Shown: positions 27,690-39,370, counted from the first letter of the stretch. The stretch is DNA of 64,000 nucleotides from Roseateles aquatilis (GCF_002205645.1 NZ_NIOF01000004.1:186001-250000); one strand, 5' to 3'. The notes: generated from the sequence alone by a model not told the origin. A program made the numbers and translations.

Positions 27690-28367
27690 ATGACCAGCAC
27701 GCCCGAGTCGGCTCGCCCGCGCGTCGCGTGCCCGCCCGGCTGGCGCATCGCCGGACGCGGGGGCTCCCGCGCGGGCGCGTTGCTCGTCTGGCTGGTGATG
27801 GTGGCGCTCGTGATCCACGGCGCCTCAGGCGCGGTGCTACAGATCCTGGGGCCGCTGCATCGCCATGCGGAGACACCCCGGATCGCCGAGGCGCTCGACG
27901 CGGCGATCCAGCGCAGCGGCCTCGTCCAGCAGCTCGCCGGGATGGCCGACGCCGTCCATCAATGGCGCGAGCGCGTGCATGCGCAGGCCCACTTCGCGGA
28001 TGAACGGAGCCACCGGGCACGCGCGCTCCGGGCACCCGCCCTGATCGCGGCGGGCGCCGACGCCCAGCGCGCGATGGCCACCGCCCATGGCGACACGCCA
28101 CCGCACGCGCACAGCCACGGCCTGTTCGAGCGCCACGTCCACGCCGCCGCCGATGCCAGCGTCGTGGCGGTCGACGGCCACGGCGGCGACAAGGGCGACG
28201 GCTTGTCCGCGTCGCTCGCCGGGCTTCACCTGCCCATGCATCTGCCGGCTGCCGTCGCCCTGCCCGACGGCAACGCCGATCCGCGCCGCATGCCCTGGCC
28301 CCGGCCGGATGCGTCGACCTGGCGCAGCGCCGATCTCAAGTCCCTGAAGCGACCTCCCCGCGCCTGA
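27690..28367 (+). CDS. Hypothetical histidine-rich single-pass membrane protein
   Basis: I do not recognise this 225-residue protein. It has one clear membrane segment (AGALLVWLVMVALVIHGASGAV) at about residues 28-49, preceded by a positively charged N-terminus, so the rest is probably outside the cytoplasm. That part is unusually rich in histidine, with clusters such as HRHAE, PPHAHSHGLFERHVHAAA and LHLPMHLP. The tail is Arg/Pro-rich. Such spacing suggests metal binding, for example zinc, nickel or copper, but no transporter or metal regulator is adjacent. The start codon has no good ribosome site, so coding status is likely but not certain. Confidence 0.5.
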   Translation: MTSTPESARPRVACPPGWRIAGRGGSRAGALLVWLVMVALVIHGASGAVLQILGPLHRHAETPRIAEALDAAIQRSGLVQQLAGMADAVHQWRERVHAQAHFADERSHRARALRAPALIAAGADAQRAMATAHGDTPPHAHSHGLFERHVHAAADASVVAVDGHGGDKGDGLSASLAGLHLPMHLPAAVALPDGNADPRRMPWPRPDASTWRSADLKSLKRPPRA

Positions 28368-28472
28368 CCTCGCTCCGACGACAGGCGCGCTGACGCGCGG
28401 CTCCGCGGGTGCTCGACCCGCGGGCCGGCCGCGTGCGGCGCGTCCTCTTCAACGCGAAGTGGGGAAAAGCTT

Positions 28473-28733
28473 ATGCATTCATGGCAAGAAGCCATCGACA
28501 AGGCGGTGGCCGCCTGCGGCGGTCAGGCCGCGCTGGCGCGACACCTGGGCATGCCGCGGCAACACGTCAGCAGCGCGCGCGTCGGCCAGCGGCCGATTCC
28601 GAAGGACCGGCTGCCGGAAATGGCCACGCTGATCGACGAGGACCCGGCCCGGCTCTGGGAACTGCAAGAGATCGCCAACCTGCCCCGGCGCAATCCGTTC
28701 TCCCGAACGGACGAGCCACGCCTGGGCGCCTAG
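28473..28733 (+). CDS. Small helix-turn-helix protein, YdaS/Cro-like
   Basis: This is an 86-residue putative DNA-binding protein. Residues 15-45 (GGQAALARHLGMPRQHVSSARVGQRPIP) form a helix-turn-helix of the Cro/YdaS type. The next part (LPEMATLIDEDPARLWELQEIANLPRRNPF) resembles the C-terminal half of phage-related DUF3693 proteins, in which an acidic helix is followed by a basic tail. The ATG is preceded by a GGGGAAAA ribosome site. No other phage gene lies nearby, so it is either a chromosomal regulator or a phage relic. It is separated by 105 bases from the His-rich gene on the same strand. Confidence 0.68.
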   Translation: MHSWQEAIDKAVAACGGQAALARHLGMPRQHVSSARVGQRPIPKDRLPEMATLIDEDPARLWELQEIANLPRRNPFSRTDEPRLGA

Positions 28734-28942
28734 GCCGCGACGGCTCTGGCCGTGGGCGGCGGCCGCCACCCGCGGCGGTCCCGCCATCCGGTCATGGACA
28801 GCCGTGGCGCCCCCGACGGCGGCAGCCCGACGTCTTCGCGGCGGCGCTGCCGTCCGCGGGGCGCGCGGTAACGCGCTGGGGCGATTGGGACGGCAGGGCG
28901 AAGGGGCGGCACGGCGGCGGGCCGAAGGGGCTTCGGCCGCGA

Positions 28943-29806
28943 TCAGGTGTAGCGGCGCTCGAGCTCATCCCACGTCGGCTTGCCCACCAGCCGCTGACGC
29001 TCGGCGAAGGGCACCACCAGCGCGGGGTCCTCGTCGATGCGTCGCTGGGTCTTCAACACGCCCAGTGCCTTCTGCATGCCGGCCACCGCGCCCTGCAGGG
29101 CGGCGTTGGCATACAGCACGATGCCGTAGCCCAGCTGTTGCAGCTCCTCGGCATCGGTGATCGGGGTCTTGCCGCCGATGACCATGTTCATCAGCTGCGG
29201 CGTGGACAGCCGCTTCGGCAGCGCGCGGATCTGCTCGGGCTGCGTGACGGCCTCGACGAAGAGCAGGTCCGCGCCGGCCTCGGCGAAGCGCTGCGCGCGC
29301 TCGATCGCCGCCTCGAAGCCCTGCGTCGCGCAGGCGTCGGTGCGGGCCATGATCAGCAGGTCGGGGTCGCGCCGCGCGTCGACGGCGGCCTTGATCTTGC
29401 TGACCGCCTCCTCGGTGGAGATCACTTCCTTGCCGCTGAAGTGGCCGCAGCGCTTGGGCGCGACCTGGTCCTCCAGCTGGATGCAGTCGGCGCCGGCACG
29501 CTCCAGCGTGCGCACGGCGTGATACACGTTGAGCGCGTTGCCGAAGCCGGTGTCGGCATCGACGATCAGCGGCAGCTCGACCGCGTCGCGGATGCGCGCG
29601 GTGTGGTCGGCGATGTCGGCCAGCCCCATGAAGCCCTGGTCCGGCAGGCCGAACCACATGTTGGTCACGCCGGCGCCGGTGACGTAGATCGCCTCGAAGC
29701 CGAGGTCCTCGATCACCTGGGCGGACAGCGCGTTGAAGGCGCCGGGAACGAGCAGGCCGCGACGGGCTTCCACCAGCGCGCGAAGCGTCTTGCGGGTCGA
29801 TGACAT
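28943..29806 (-). CDS. prpB: Isocitrate lyase/PEP mutase-family enzyme, methylisocitrate lyase role
   Basis: This is a 287-residue TIM-barrel lyase. The family motif is K-R-C-G-H in EDQVAPKRCGHFSGKEV, with the metal site VDADTGFGNALN and the PEARTDA-like IMARTDACATQGFEAAIERA. As the only lyase in the 2-methylcitrate operon it should split 2-methylisocitrate into pyruvate and succinate. The sequence differs from E. coli PrpB in the N-terminal half (VTGAGVTNMWFGLPDQGFMGLAD) and resembles the wider group that includes 2,3-dimethylmalate lyase. The symbol is therefore given from context. It is the last gene of the operon, 127 bases after prpF. Confidence 0.75.
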   Translation of the reverse strand: MSSTRKTLRALVEARRGLLVPGAFNALSAQVIEDLGFEAIYVTGAGVTNMWFGLPDQGFMGLADIADHTARIRDAVELPLIVDADTGFGNALNVYHAVRTLERAGADCIQLEDQVAPKRCGHFSGKEVISTEEAVSKIKAAVDARRDPDLLIMARTDACATQGFEAAIERAQRFAEAGADLLFVEAVTQPEQIRALPKRLSTPQLMNMVIGGKTPITDAEELQQLGYGIVLYANAALQGAVAGMQKALGVLKTQRRIDEDPALVVPFAERQRLVGKPTWDELERRYT

Positions 29807-29933
29807 GGGGGGTCTCTCCGAGAAGTTGAAACGGGATCGATGAACGTGATCGGTGAATCAGGGCCGCGAACGGGATCGGCGACGAGCCGGGGCGCGATCG
29901 GGCGCCCCGGTCAAGGCCGTGCCCGCCGTGCCG

Positions 29934-31175
29934 TCAGCACGCCTCGGCGGGCACGCGCACGGCGCCCTCCATCAGGATGCGCGCGCTGCGGCTCATCACG
30001 GCGCGCGTGACGCGCCAGGGGCCGTCGGGACCGCCGTCCTGCACCGCCTGCGCGCCGACGCGCAGCGTGCCCGACGGATGACCGAAACGCACCGCCGCCC
30101 GCGCCGCGCCGCCGGCGGCCTCGCACACCAGCGTGCCGGGGATCGCCGCCGCGGTGGCGATGGCGACGGCGGCCGTGCCCATCATTGCGTGGTGCAACTT
30201 GCCCATGGACAGCGCTCGCACCAGCACGTCGATATCGCCGGCCTCGACGGTCTTGCCGCTGGACGCGCGATAGGACGCGGGCGGCGCGACGAATGCCAGT
30301 TTCGGCGTGTGCTGCCGCGCGCGGGCTTCCTCCAGCGTGCCGATCAAACCCATGCGCAACGCCGCGTGCGCGCGGATCGCCTCCAGGCGGCGCAATGCCG
30401 CCGGGTCGCCATTGATGGCGTCCTGCAGCTCGGCGCCGGTGTAGCCGAGGTCCGCCGCGTCGACGAAGACCGTCGGGATGCCCGCGTTGATCAGCGTCGC
30501 GCGCAGGCGCCCGCCCGCGACCAGATCCTCGGGCAGCGGCAGGTCGTCGACGACCCGGCCGGTGGGGAACAACGCGCCGCCGCCCTCGCCGGCCGCGTCG
30601 CCGTCGTCCTCGCCCGGGTCGAGGAAGGTCAGCTCGATCTCCGCCGCCGGGAAGGTCACGCCGTCGAGGTCGAAGTCGCCGCTTTCCTGCACCGCGCCGC
30701 CGCGCATCGGCACCTTCGCCAGGATGGTCTTGCCGATGTTGGCCTGCCAGATGCGGACCGTAGCGATGCCGTCGGCCGGCAGGCGCGCGGCGTCGATCAG
30801 GCCGGCCTGGATCGCGAAAGGCCCCACCGCCGCCGACAGGTTGCCGCAGTTACCCGACCAGTCCACCAGCGGCGCGTCGATCGCGACCTGGCCGAAAAGG
30901 TAATCGACATCATGGTCCGGCCGCGCGCTGCGCGACACGAGGACCGCCTTGCTGGTGCTCGACGTCGCGCCGCCCATGCCGTCGATCTGCTTGCCGTAGG
31001 GATCGGGGCTGCCGATCACGCGCAGCAGCAGCAAGTCCCGCGCGGGACCCGGCTCGCGACAGCCCGCCGGCAGGTCGTCCAGGCGGAAGAACACGCCCTT
31101 GCTGGTGCCGCCGCGCATGTAGACCGCGGGGATTCTCAGCTGTGGCCGGAACGGCCGTGCTTCATTCGTCGTCAT
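29934..31175 (-). CDS. prpF: 2-methylaconitate cis-trans isomerase
   Basis: This is a 413-residue isomerase of the diaminopimelate-epimerase fold that works with AcnD in the methylcitrate cycle, converting trans- to cis-2-methylaconitate. It begins with the family's IPAVYMRGGTSKGVFFR. It carries GSPDPYGKQIDGMGGATSSTSKAVL, the SGNCGNLSAAVGPFAI active-site segment, and KLHHAMMGTAAVAIATAAAIPGT near the end. I use ATG 31175, which has GAGG nine bases upstream; an ATG seven codons earlier is possible. The 117-base spacer before the gene contains short direct repeats (CGTCCTCATG-type and GGCGCCACGGG) and no promoter I can point to. Confidence 0.93.
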   Translation of the reverse strand: MTTNEARPFRPQLRIPAVYMRGGTSKGVFFRLDDLPAGCREPGPARDLLLLRVIGSPDPYGKQIDGMGGATSSTSKAVLVSRSARPDHDVDYLFGQVAIDAPLVDWSGNCGNLSAAVGPFAIQAGLIDAARLPADGIATVRIWQANIGKTILAKVPMRGGAVQESGDFDLDGVTFPAAEIELTFLDPGEDDGDAAGEGGGALFPTGRVVDDLPLPEDLVAGGRLRATLINAGIPTVFVDAADLGYTGAELQDAINGDPAALRRLEAIRAHAALRMGLIGTLEEARARQHTPKLAFVAPPASYRASSGKTVEAGDIDVLVRALSMGKLHHAMMGTAAVAIATAAAIPGTLVCEAAGGAARAAVRFGHPSGTLRVGAQAVQDGGPDGPWRVTRAVMSRSARILMEGAVRVPAEAC

Positions 31176-31292
31176 GCCTTGCCTCTGCGTCTTCATGCGT
31201 CCTCATACGTCCTCATGCATCGTCCTGCGCCACTTCAGGCGCCACGCCACCCGCCCGCGCACGGGGCGCCACGGGCATGGCGCCACGGGGCC

Positions 31293-34109
<2,817 letters not shown>

Positions 34110-34120
34110 GACGGAGTTCC

Positions 34121-35281
34121 TCACTGGCGATCGGACAGCGGCACGAAGGCGCGGTCCTCGGGGCCGGTGTAGACGGCGCTCGGGCGGATGATCTTGTTGT
34201 CCTGGCGCTGCTCGACGACGTGGGCCGCCCAGCCGCTGGTGCGGGCGATGACGAACAGCGGCGTGAACATCGCCGTGGGCACGCCCATCTGGTGATAGCT
34301 GACGGCGCTGAACCAGTCGAGGTTGGGGAACATGCGCTTGGCGTCCCACATCACGCGCTCCAGGCGCTCGGCGATGTCGTACATCTTGGTCGTGCCGGCC
34401 TCGCGCGACAGTTGCCCGGCCACCTTCTTGATGACCTCGTTGCGGGGATCGCTGACGGTGTAGACCGGGTGGCCGAAACCGATCACGACCTCCCTGGCCT
34501 CGACGCGGCGGCGGATGTCCGCCTCGGCCTCGTCGGGCGAGTCGTAGCGCTGCTGCACCTCAAAGGCCACCTCGTTGGCGCCGCCGTGTTTCGGTCCGCG
34601 CAGCGCGCCGATCGCGCCCGCCACCGACGAGTACATGTCGCTGCCCGTGCCCGCGATGACGCGGGCCGTGAAGGTGGAAGCGTTGAACTCGTGCTCCGCG
34701 TAGAGGATCAGCGAGGTGTGCATCGCCCGTTCCCAGCTCGCCGACGGCTTGCGGCCGTGCAGCAGCTGCAGGAAGTGGCCGCCGATGGAGTCGGCGTCGG
34801 TCTCGACCTCGATGCGCCGGCCCTGCGTGGCCCAGTGGTACCAGTACAGCAGCATCGAGCCCAGCGAGGCCATCAGCCGATCGGCGATCTCGCGCGCGCC
34901 GGCCAGGTTGTGGTCGTCCTTCTCCGGCAGCACGCAGCCCAGCGCGGACACGCCGGTGCGCATCACATCCATCGGATGGGCACCGGCGGGCAGGTGCTCC
35001 AGCGCCTCCTTGACGCTCGCCGGCAGACCGCGCAGCGCCTTCAATCGCGTCTTGTAGCCGCGCAGCTCGGCCGCGTTGGGCAGCTTGCCGTGGACCAGCA
35101 GATGCGCGACCTCCTCGAACTCGCAGGCCTCGGCCAGGTCGAGGATGTCGTAGCCGCGGTAGTGCAGGTCGTTGCCGCTGCGGCCGACGGTGCACAGCGC
35201 GGTGGTGCCGGCGGTGACGCCGGACAGCGCGACGGATTTCTTCGGCTTGAAGCCGGGGGCGGTGGCGAGGATGTCGGTCAT
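34121..35281 (-). CDS. prpC: 2-methylcitrate synthase
   Basis: This is a 386-residue citrate-synthase-fold enzyme that condenses propionyl-CoA with oxaloacetate. The start [33 protein letters not shown] is typical of PrpC. Catalytic parts are the His in [13 protein letters not shown], the His in [15 protein letters not shown], and the Asp in [13 protein letters not shown]. The C-terminal [28 protein letters not shown] is shared with 2-methylcitrate synthases. It is followed within 11 bases by acnD. Upstream, 110 bases separate it from the thioesterase gene without an evident promoter, so transcription may begin before the thioesterase. Confidence 0.95.
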   Translation of the reverse strand: MTDILATAPGFKPKKSVALSGVTAGTTALCTVGRSGNDLHYRGYDILDLAEACEFEEVAHLLVHGKLPNAAELRGYKTRLKALRGLPASVKEALEHLPAGAHPMDVMRTGVSALGCVLPEKDDHNLAGAREIADRLMASLGSMLLYWYHWATQGRRIEVETDADSIGGHFLQLLHGRKPSASWERAMHTSLILYAEHEFNASTFTARVIAGTGSDMYSSVAGAIGALRGPKHGGANEVAFEVQQRYDSPDEAEADIRRRVEAREVVIGFGHPVYTVSDPRNEVIKKVAGQLSREAGTTKMYDIAERLERVMWDAKRMFPNLDWFSAVSYHQMGVPTAMFTPLFVIARTSGWAAHVVEQRQDNKIIRPSAVYTGPEDRAFVPLSDRQ

Positions 35282-35391
35282 GGGGCGTCTCCAGGAAGGC
35301 CGGGAAGCTGTGAATCGGGGATGCGCGATCGGTGGGCGACGCGTGGCGCTCAGGGGCGCCTGCGTCGGCGCGCCGATCGCCGGGGCGCCGG

Positions 35392-35859
35392 TCAGCGCGC
35401 GTCGTCGAGCACCGCGGGCAGCGGCTCGGGCAAGGGCTCGCGCGGCTCGATGGGCACGGGCCGGCCGTCGGCGTCGACGGCCACCATCTCGAAGCTGGCG
35501 CGCAGCACCTCTTGCGGCTTGAGGCCGGGCGCGGCGTCCAGCGCCGCGCGCACGTCCACCGTCATCGAGCTGCGCCCCAGCCGCACCACCCGCGCATGCA
35601 GATGCAGCAGCGCGCCGATGCCCACCGGCGCCAGGAACTCGACGCCGCGCACGGCGGCCATCACCACCGGCTGACGGCTGAAGCGCGCCCCCGCGAGGTA
35701 GGCCGTGCGGCCGAGCAGCGACAGCGCCTCCGGCCCGAACAGCGTGCCGTAGTGATTCGATTGATGCGGCAGCACGAGCTCGCTGCGGGTCAGCTCGTTG
35801 GCCGGCGTGGCGGCCAGGGCCTTGATCCAGTCCATGGGGGCGTGGGATAGTCGCGTCAT
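35392..35859 (-). CDS. Acyl-CoA thioesterase, hotdog fold
   Basis: This protein of about 155 residues matches the single-hotdog acyl-CoA thioesterase family. [28 protein letters not shown] corresponds to the helix and the usual active-site area. [39 protein letters not shown] gives the following strands. Its place at the head of the propionyl-CoA operon suggests release of CoA from excess propionyl-CoA or related short acyl-CoAs, which is inference. Start choice is uncertain: ATG 35859 is used here, and ATG 35835 is equally possible. The first of three regulator-site candidates ends just three bases before ATG 35859. Confidence 0.8.
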   Translation of the reverse strand: MTRLSHAPMDWIKALAATPANELTRSELVLPHQSNHYGTLFGPEALSLLGRTAYLAGARFSRQPVVMAAVRGVEFLAPVGIGALLHLHARVVRLGRSSMTVDVRAALDAAPGLKPQEVLRASFEMVAVDADGRPVPIEPREPLPEPLPAVLDDAR

Positions 35860-35861
35860 TC

Positions 35862-35872
35862 GCAATCTTTGC
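35862..35872. promoter_or_regulatory. Candidate regulator operator, site 1 (GCAATCTTTGC)
   Basis: This inverted repeat of the form GCAAT-C-TTTGC directly precedes the thioesterase start. It shares its arms with two further sites in the same 97-base divergent spacer. Sequence family and position suggest binding by the adjacent XRE-type acyl-CoA regulator. The M. tuberculosis relative PrpR recognises TTTGC-containing motifs. Confidence 0.55.
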
Positions 35873-35904
35873 AGCCACTCGCCCTTCCCTCAATGGCTGA
35901 ATTG

Positions 35905-35916
35905 GCAATGAGTTGC
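35905..35916. promoter_or_regulatory. Candidate regulator operator, site 2 (GCAATGAGTTGC)
   Basis: The arms GCAA and TTGC are separated by four bases, one base longer overall than sites 1 and 3. Its centre is about 43.5 bp from site 1 and 31.5 bp from site 3, close to four and exactly three helical turns. Confidence 0.45.
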
Positions 35917-35936
35917 GAAGGCGATTTCCAGAAATT

Positions 35937-35947
35937 GCAAACTTTGC
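35937..35947. promoter_or_regulatory. Candidate regulator operator, site 3 (GCAAACTTTGC)
   Basis: This is a perfect inverted repeat GCAAA-C-TTTGC, the best of the three sites. It lies 15 bases before the ATG of the regulator gene and so could mediate autoregulation. Confidence 0.6.
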
Positions 35948-35962
35948 GAAGTTCCAACCACC

Positions 35963-37447
35963 ATGCGCAAGACCTTTCTCGGCGTGAAGCTCAAGACCCT
36001 GCGGGAGCAACGCGGCCTGACCCAGGCCGCGCTCGCGCAGGTGCTGAAGCTGTCCCCCAGCTACGTCAACCAGATCGAGAACAACGAGCGCCCGTTGAGC
36101 GTCGCGGTGCTGCTGCGGCTGCAGTCGGCACTGGGCGTGGACCTGCAGTTCTTCTCGGAGGACGACGAGGCGCGGCTCTTCGCGCAACTGCACGAGATCG
36201 TCGCGGAGACGCCGGTGCCGGGCGGCGTGCCCGACGCGGAACTGCGCACGCTGGCGCAGCAGATGCCGGGCATGGCGCAGCTGATGCTGCGGCTGCACGG
36301 CCGCGCGCGCGGCGCGGAGCAGCGCGTGAGCAACCTGGGCGGCGGCGAGCGGGACACCGGCCCGGCCGCCGGCCTCGGCCCGCACGAGGAGGTGCGGGAC
36401 TTCTTCTACGCGCATCACAACCACATGGACGCGCTGGACCGCGCGGCGGAAGCGTTGGCGGCGAGCCTGGCGGGCGACGGCCCGGGCTCATCGCGCGCAT
36501 CGGGCATCGCGGGAACGGCCGGCGCGGCGGGTCCGATCGGCGCCACGGGCGCGGCCTCGGGCCTGCCGCAGCAAGACCTGGCACAGCGGCTGGAGTCCCA
36601 CCTGATGGCCGCGCACCGTATCCAGGTGCAGGTGCTGCCGGATGAGCGCCTGCGGCGTTTCGAGCCGGCGCAGCGGCTGTTGCTGCTGTCGGACGCGCTG
36701 ACGCCGGGACAACGCGCGTTCCAGTTGGCGACGCAGCTCGCCTACCTCGAATGCGGCGGCGAGATCGACCGGCTGATCGAATCCGCGAGCTTCAGCCCCG
36801 AGGCCGCCGCGCTGGCGCGCATCGGGCTGGCGAGCTACTTCGCGGGCGCGCTGGTGCTGCCGTACCGCCCCTTCCTCGCGGCGGCGCAGGAGCTGCGGCA
36901 CGACATCGGGCTGCTGGCCAAGCGCTTCGGCGTGAGCTTCGAGACGGTGTGCCATCGGCTCTCCACGTTGCAGCGGCGCGAGGCGCGCGGCGTGCCCTTC
37001 TTCTTCGTGCGCGTGGACCGGGCGGGCAACATCTCCAAGCGGCAGTCGGCGACGGACTTCCACTTCTCGCGCAGCGGCGGCACCTGCCCGCTGTGGAACG
37101 TGTACGAGGCGTTCGCGCAACCGGGACGCGTGCTGACGCAGGTCGCGCGCATGCCCGACGGGCGCAGCTACCTGTGGATCGCCCATTGCGAGGTGCGCGC
37201 CACCGGCGGCTATGGCTCACCGGCGCGGGAGTTCGCGGTCGGCGTTGGCTGCGACCTGCGGCACGCGGGCCAATTGGTCTACGCAAAAGGGCTGGATCTG
37301 GGCGACCCGGACAGCGCCACGCCCATCGGCCCCGGCTGCAAGCTGTGCGAGCGCGAAGGCTGCGCGCAACGCGCGTTCCCGGCGCTGGGCAAGCGGTTGA
37401 GGATCGATGAGAACGAGCGGTCGGCGGAGCCGTACGCGGCGAGGTAG
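35963..37447 (+). CDS. XRE-family short-chain acyl-CoA-responsive regulator (ScfR/PrpR/RamB type)
   Basis: This 494-residue regulator has an N-terminal XRE helix-turn-helix ([30 protein letters not shown], residues 10-40). A linker rich in Gly/Ala/Ser follows (about 170-195), then an IrrE/ImmA-like domain without an evident HExxH protease site. The C-terminal domain carries four cysteines: C375 in GGTCPLW, and C459, C462 and C467 in [10 protein letters not shown]. The M. tuberculosis relative PrpR binds a 4Fe-4S cluster and CoA esters in this domain, so the same is likely here. It is divergent from the 2-methylcitrate operon, with three inverted-repeat sites in between. Confidence 0.92.
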   Translation: MRKTFLGVKLKTLREQRGLTQAALAQVLKLSPSYVNQIENNERPLSVAVLLRLQSALGVDLQFFSEDDEARLFAQLHEIVAETPVPGGVPDAELRTLAQQMPGMAQLMLRLHGRARGAEQRVSNLGGGERDTGPAAGLGPHEEVRDFFYAHHNHMDALDRAAEALAASLAGDGPGSSRASGIAGTAGAAGPIGATGAASGLPQQDLAQRLESHLMAAHRIQVQVLPDERLRRFEPAQRLLLLSDALTPGQRAFQLATQLAYLECGGEIDRLIESASFSPEAAALARIGLASYFAGALVLPYRPFLAAAQELRHDIGLLAKRFGVSFETVCHRLSTLQRREARGVPFFFVRVDRAGNISKRQSATDFHFSRSGGTCPLWNVYEAFAQPGRVLTQVARMPDGRSYLWIAHCEVRATGGYGSPAREFAVGVGCDLRHAGQLVYAKGLDLGDPDSATPIGPGCKLCEREGCAQRAFPALGKRLRIDENERSAEPYAAR

Positions 37448-37532
37448 GCCAGGCGACCTGCCGCGACATTCAGCGAGGCGTCACGGGGTGCCATCGCGAC
37501 GCTGGCCTGCACGACGGGAAAACCGTGGCGTT

Positions 37533-37550
37533 GCGGCGACGGCTCGCCGC
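37533..37550. terminator. Hairpin between convergent regulator and lipoprotein genes
   Basis: GCGGCGA/TCGCCGC (37533-37539 and 37544-37550) forms a 7-bp stem with a four-base loop between two converging genes. No T run follows, so the call is positional. Confidence 0.35.
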
Positions 37551-37555
37551 CCCGC

Positions 37556-38023
37556 TCAATCCATCTGCTCGCGCAGTTCCTTGGCCTTGGCGCGATAGAA
37601 CTTCGCGGAGGCGGCGTTGCCGGCCTTCTCGAAGCGGTCGGCGGCGGCGGTGGCCGCGCGCGCGGCTTCGTCGAAGGCCTTGATGATCTGCTGGCGGTCG
37701 TCGGTCGGCACGAGCTTGCCTTGCTCGAATCGGCCGGCGGCGAAGCCCTGGTCGGGGATGTCCACGACGCCCAGGCTCAACTCGCCCTTGTGCACGCGGC
37801 CCAGGAACATGCGCTTGACGGCGGCGCCCTGCTGCTCCTTGAGCACGCCCAGGCCGTCGGCCTGCGCGCCGGCGCAAGCGCCGTCCCAGCGGGCGCTGCC
37901 GGCCGCCCAGCCTTCCGGCGGCGTCGTCACGTTGCAGGCCGCGACGGACGGCTGGCAGGCGGCGGTCATGACCATCCCGGCGAGCGCCAGGACGCGGAAG
38001 ATCGGGAGCGAGCGGAGATTCAT
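37556..38023 (-). CDS. Hypothetical small lipoprotein
   Basis: I do not recognise the family. The 155-residue product begins with a lipoprotein signal peptide whose lipobox MTAAC lies near residue 23 (LALAGMVMTAACQPS). A domain with two further cysteines follows (VAACNVTTPP and WDGACAGAQ) and a pattern GLGVLKEQQGAAVKRMFLGRVHKGELSLGVVDIPDQGFAAGRFEQG, reminiscent of MORN-like or repeat beta units. A C-terminal Ala/Lys-rich helix (AFDEAARAATAAADRFEKAG) ends the protein. It is expected in the outer or inner membrane facing the periplasm. ATG 38023 is chosen because it starts the signal peptide. Confidence 0.65.
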   Translation of the reverse strand: MNLRSLPIFRVLALAGMVMTAACQPSVAACNVTTPPEGWAAGSARWDGACAGAQADGLGVLKEQQGAAVKRMFLGRVHKGELSLGVVDIPDQGFAAGRFEQGKLVPTDDRQQIIKAFDEAARAATAAADRFEKAGNAASAKFYRAKAKELREQMD

Positions 38024-38213
38024 GACGGCGGAGTATCCACGTTGACGGCCGCGCGCGTCACCGCGCGAGACCCGGGTTGCAACAGCGGGTGAACGGAGAT
38101 CCCGCGCGGCGCGGCGGGCGCGCGGGCCGCTCTCCATGAACCGCCAGCGGCGATGCGGGGCCGGCCCGGCGCGCGTCCGGCGGGAGCCGGCGCCGGCCGT
38201 TCGGGCCGGTCGA

Positions 38214-39161
38214 TCAGATCAGGCGCGGCGCCCACTGCGTGATGAGCGAGCGGCTGGCCTCGAAGTGCATCGCGTCCTCGGTGCGGAAGGCCGCGCCCCA
38301 GTACCAGCCATGGCGATTCATGATCGGCGCGATCAGCGTCAGGCCGACCTGCACCTTGCCGTCGCCGCGGCGATCGAGGATGCCGTTGAGCGTGAAGTCG
38401 ATGGCCGTGCCCCACGAGTGATTCGAGATGCCCGTCGTCGAGCCGCGGATGTTGCGGCAGCACAGCATGCCGGCGGTGCCCAGCGCGTCGTAGACGGCTG
38501 GTTGCTCCTTGCGAATGTCTTCCATCGCGGCCTGCAGGCTCTCGACGGCCAGATCCAGGCCGGTGACCTTGAAGCGGCCCAGCGAGCGGCTGACGATGTG
38601 CTTCTTGAGCTTCTCGTTCGTCAGCGGCTGGCAGTCCTGCGAGTACGAATGGCGCGGCTGGCCCAGCGTCTGGACCATGAAGGACGACGACACCGCCACG
38701 AGGCCCGGATTGAGCGCGTGCGCTTCCGGACGCGGCACGGTGCGGGTCAGCAGCGTGTTGGCCGAAGCGGCCGCGGCCGGCACCGACGCGGGTGTGGCCG
38801 CGGGCGTCGAGGCCGGCCGCGGCGCGGCGCTGCTCGCGGCCGAGGCGGCGGACAGCTGCGGCCGCGCCGGGCTGGACGTGGCGGCGGGGCGCGCCGCGGC
38901 GGGGCTCGTGGACGCGTCGGCGCCGGCGCCAGCGGTCGCCAGGCGGCGCAGCGTGCGGCCGTTGGGGTCCACGCGGCCATCGGGCTTGCCCATGAAGCCG
39001 TGCTGGAAACGCAGGATGCCGTCGACGGTCAGCGGGCCGCACAGGCCGTCGACACGGCCGCGGTACAGGTGCTGGGCGACGAGCAGCCGTTGCACGGATT
39101 CGACGTCGGGCTTGCGGTTCGCGCCGGCGGCGCCGACGGAGGCTGTGAGATGGGCTTGCAC
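38214..39161 (-). CDS. Peptidoglycan-binding plus M15-type carboxypeptidase domain protein
   Basis: This 315-residue protein has three parts. Residues 15-75 are a peptidoglycan-binding-1 domain (VESVQRLLVAQHLYRGRVDGLCGPLTVDGILRFQ). Residues 78-135 are an Ala/Ser/Pro linker. Residues 140-315 are a metallopeptidase of the M15 D-Ala-D-Ala carboxypeptidase type, with SNHSWGTAIDF supplying His and Asp ligands and EDAMHFEAS supplying the last His. There is no signal peptide, so export may depend on another route such as lysis or a dedicated secretion system. I use the GTG at 39161, with GAGGA seven bases upstream. The following tandem repeat block separates it from the GIY-YIG-like gene. Confidence 0.82.
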   Translation of the reverse strand: MQAHLTASVGAAGANRKPDVESVQRLLVAQHLYRGRVDGLCGPLTVDGILRFQHGFMGKPDGRVDPNGRTLRRLATAGAGADASTSPAAARPAATSSPARPQLSAASAASSAAPRPASTPAATPASVPAAAASANTLLTRTVPRPEAHALNPGLVAVSSSFMVQTLGQPRHSYSQDCQPLTNEKLKKHIVSRSLGRFKVTGLDLAVESLQAAMEDIRKEQPAVYDALGTAGMLCCRNIRGSTTGISNHSWGTAIDFTLNGILDRRGDGKVQVGLTLIAPIMNRHGWYWGAAFRTEDAMHFEASRSLITQWAPRLI

Positions 39162-39278
39162 GCGAAGATCCTCGATAGAGCGGATGGCGAAGGAAATTCT
39201 GCGGCGCCACGGTCGGCGAGGACATTGACCAAGGTCACCTCGGCCGGTCAGCCCGACGGATGGCCGGGACGTGCCGGC

Positions 39279-39368
39279 CGGCTCAGGCCCGCCGAAAGAG
39301 TCGGGCGTGTCGACCGGCTCGACCCTACCGAGCGGCTCGGGCCTGCCGAACGGATCGCGCCTGCCGAA
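39279..39368. repeat. Five tandem copies of an 18-bp unit
   Basis: Five 18-bp units run head to tail, best represented by CGGCTCGGGCCTGCCGAA (39333-39350). The other copies differ at one to seven positions. The block fills most of the spacer before the GIY-YIG-like stop codon at 39371. The period is a multiple of three, and an open plus-strand shadow frame reads six-residue repeats across it, but no gene is supported there. Confidence 0.8.
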
Positions 39369-39370
39369 GC

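Noticed and set aside
28473-28733. Prophage or plasmid remnant around the small HTH gene
   Set aside because: Only one phage-like HTH is seen, with no integrase, structural gene or attachment repeat nearby.
39279-39368. Possible CRISPR-like array
   Set aside because: The 18-bp units abut directly with no unique spacers and there are no cas genes.
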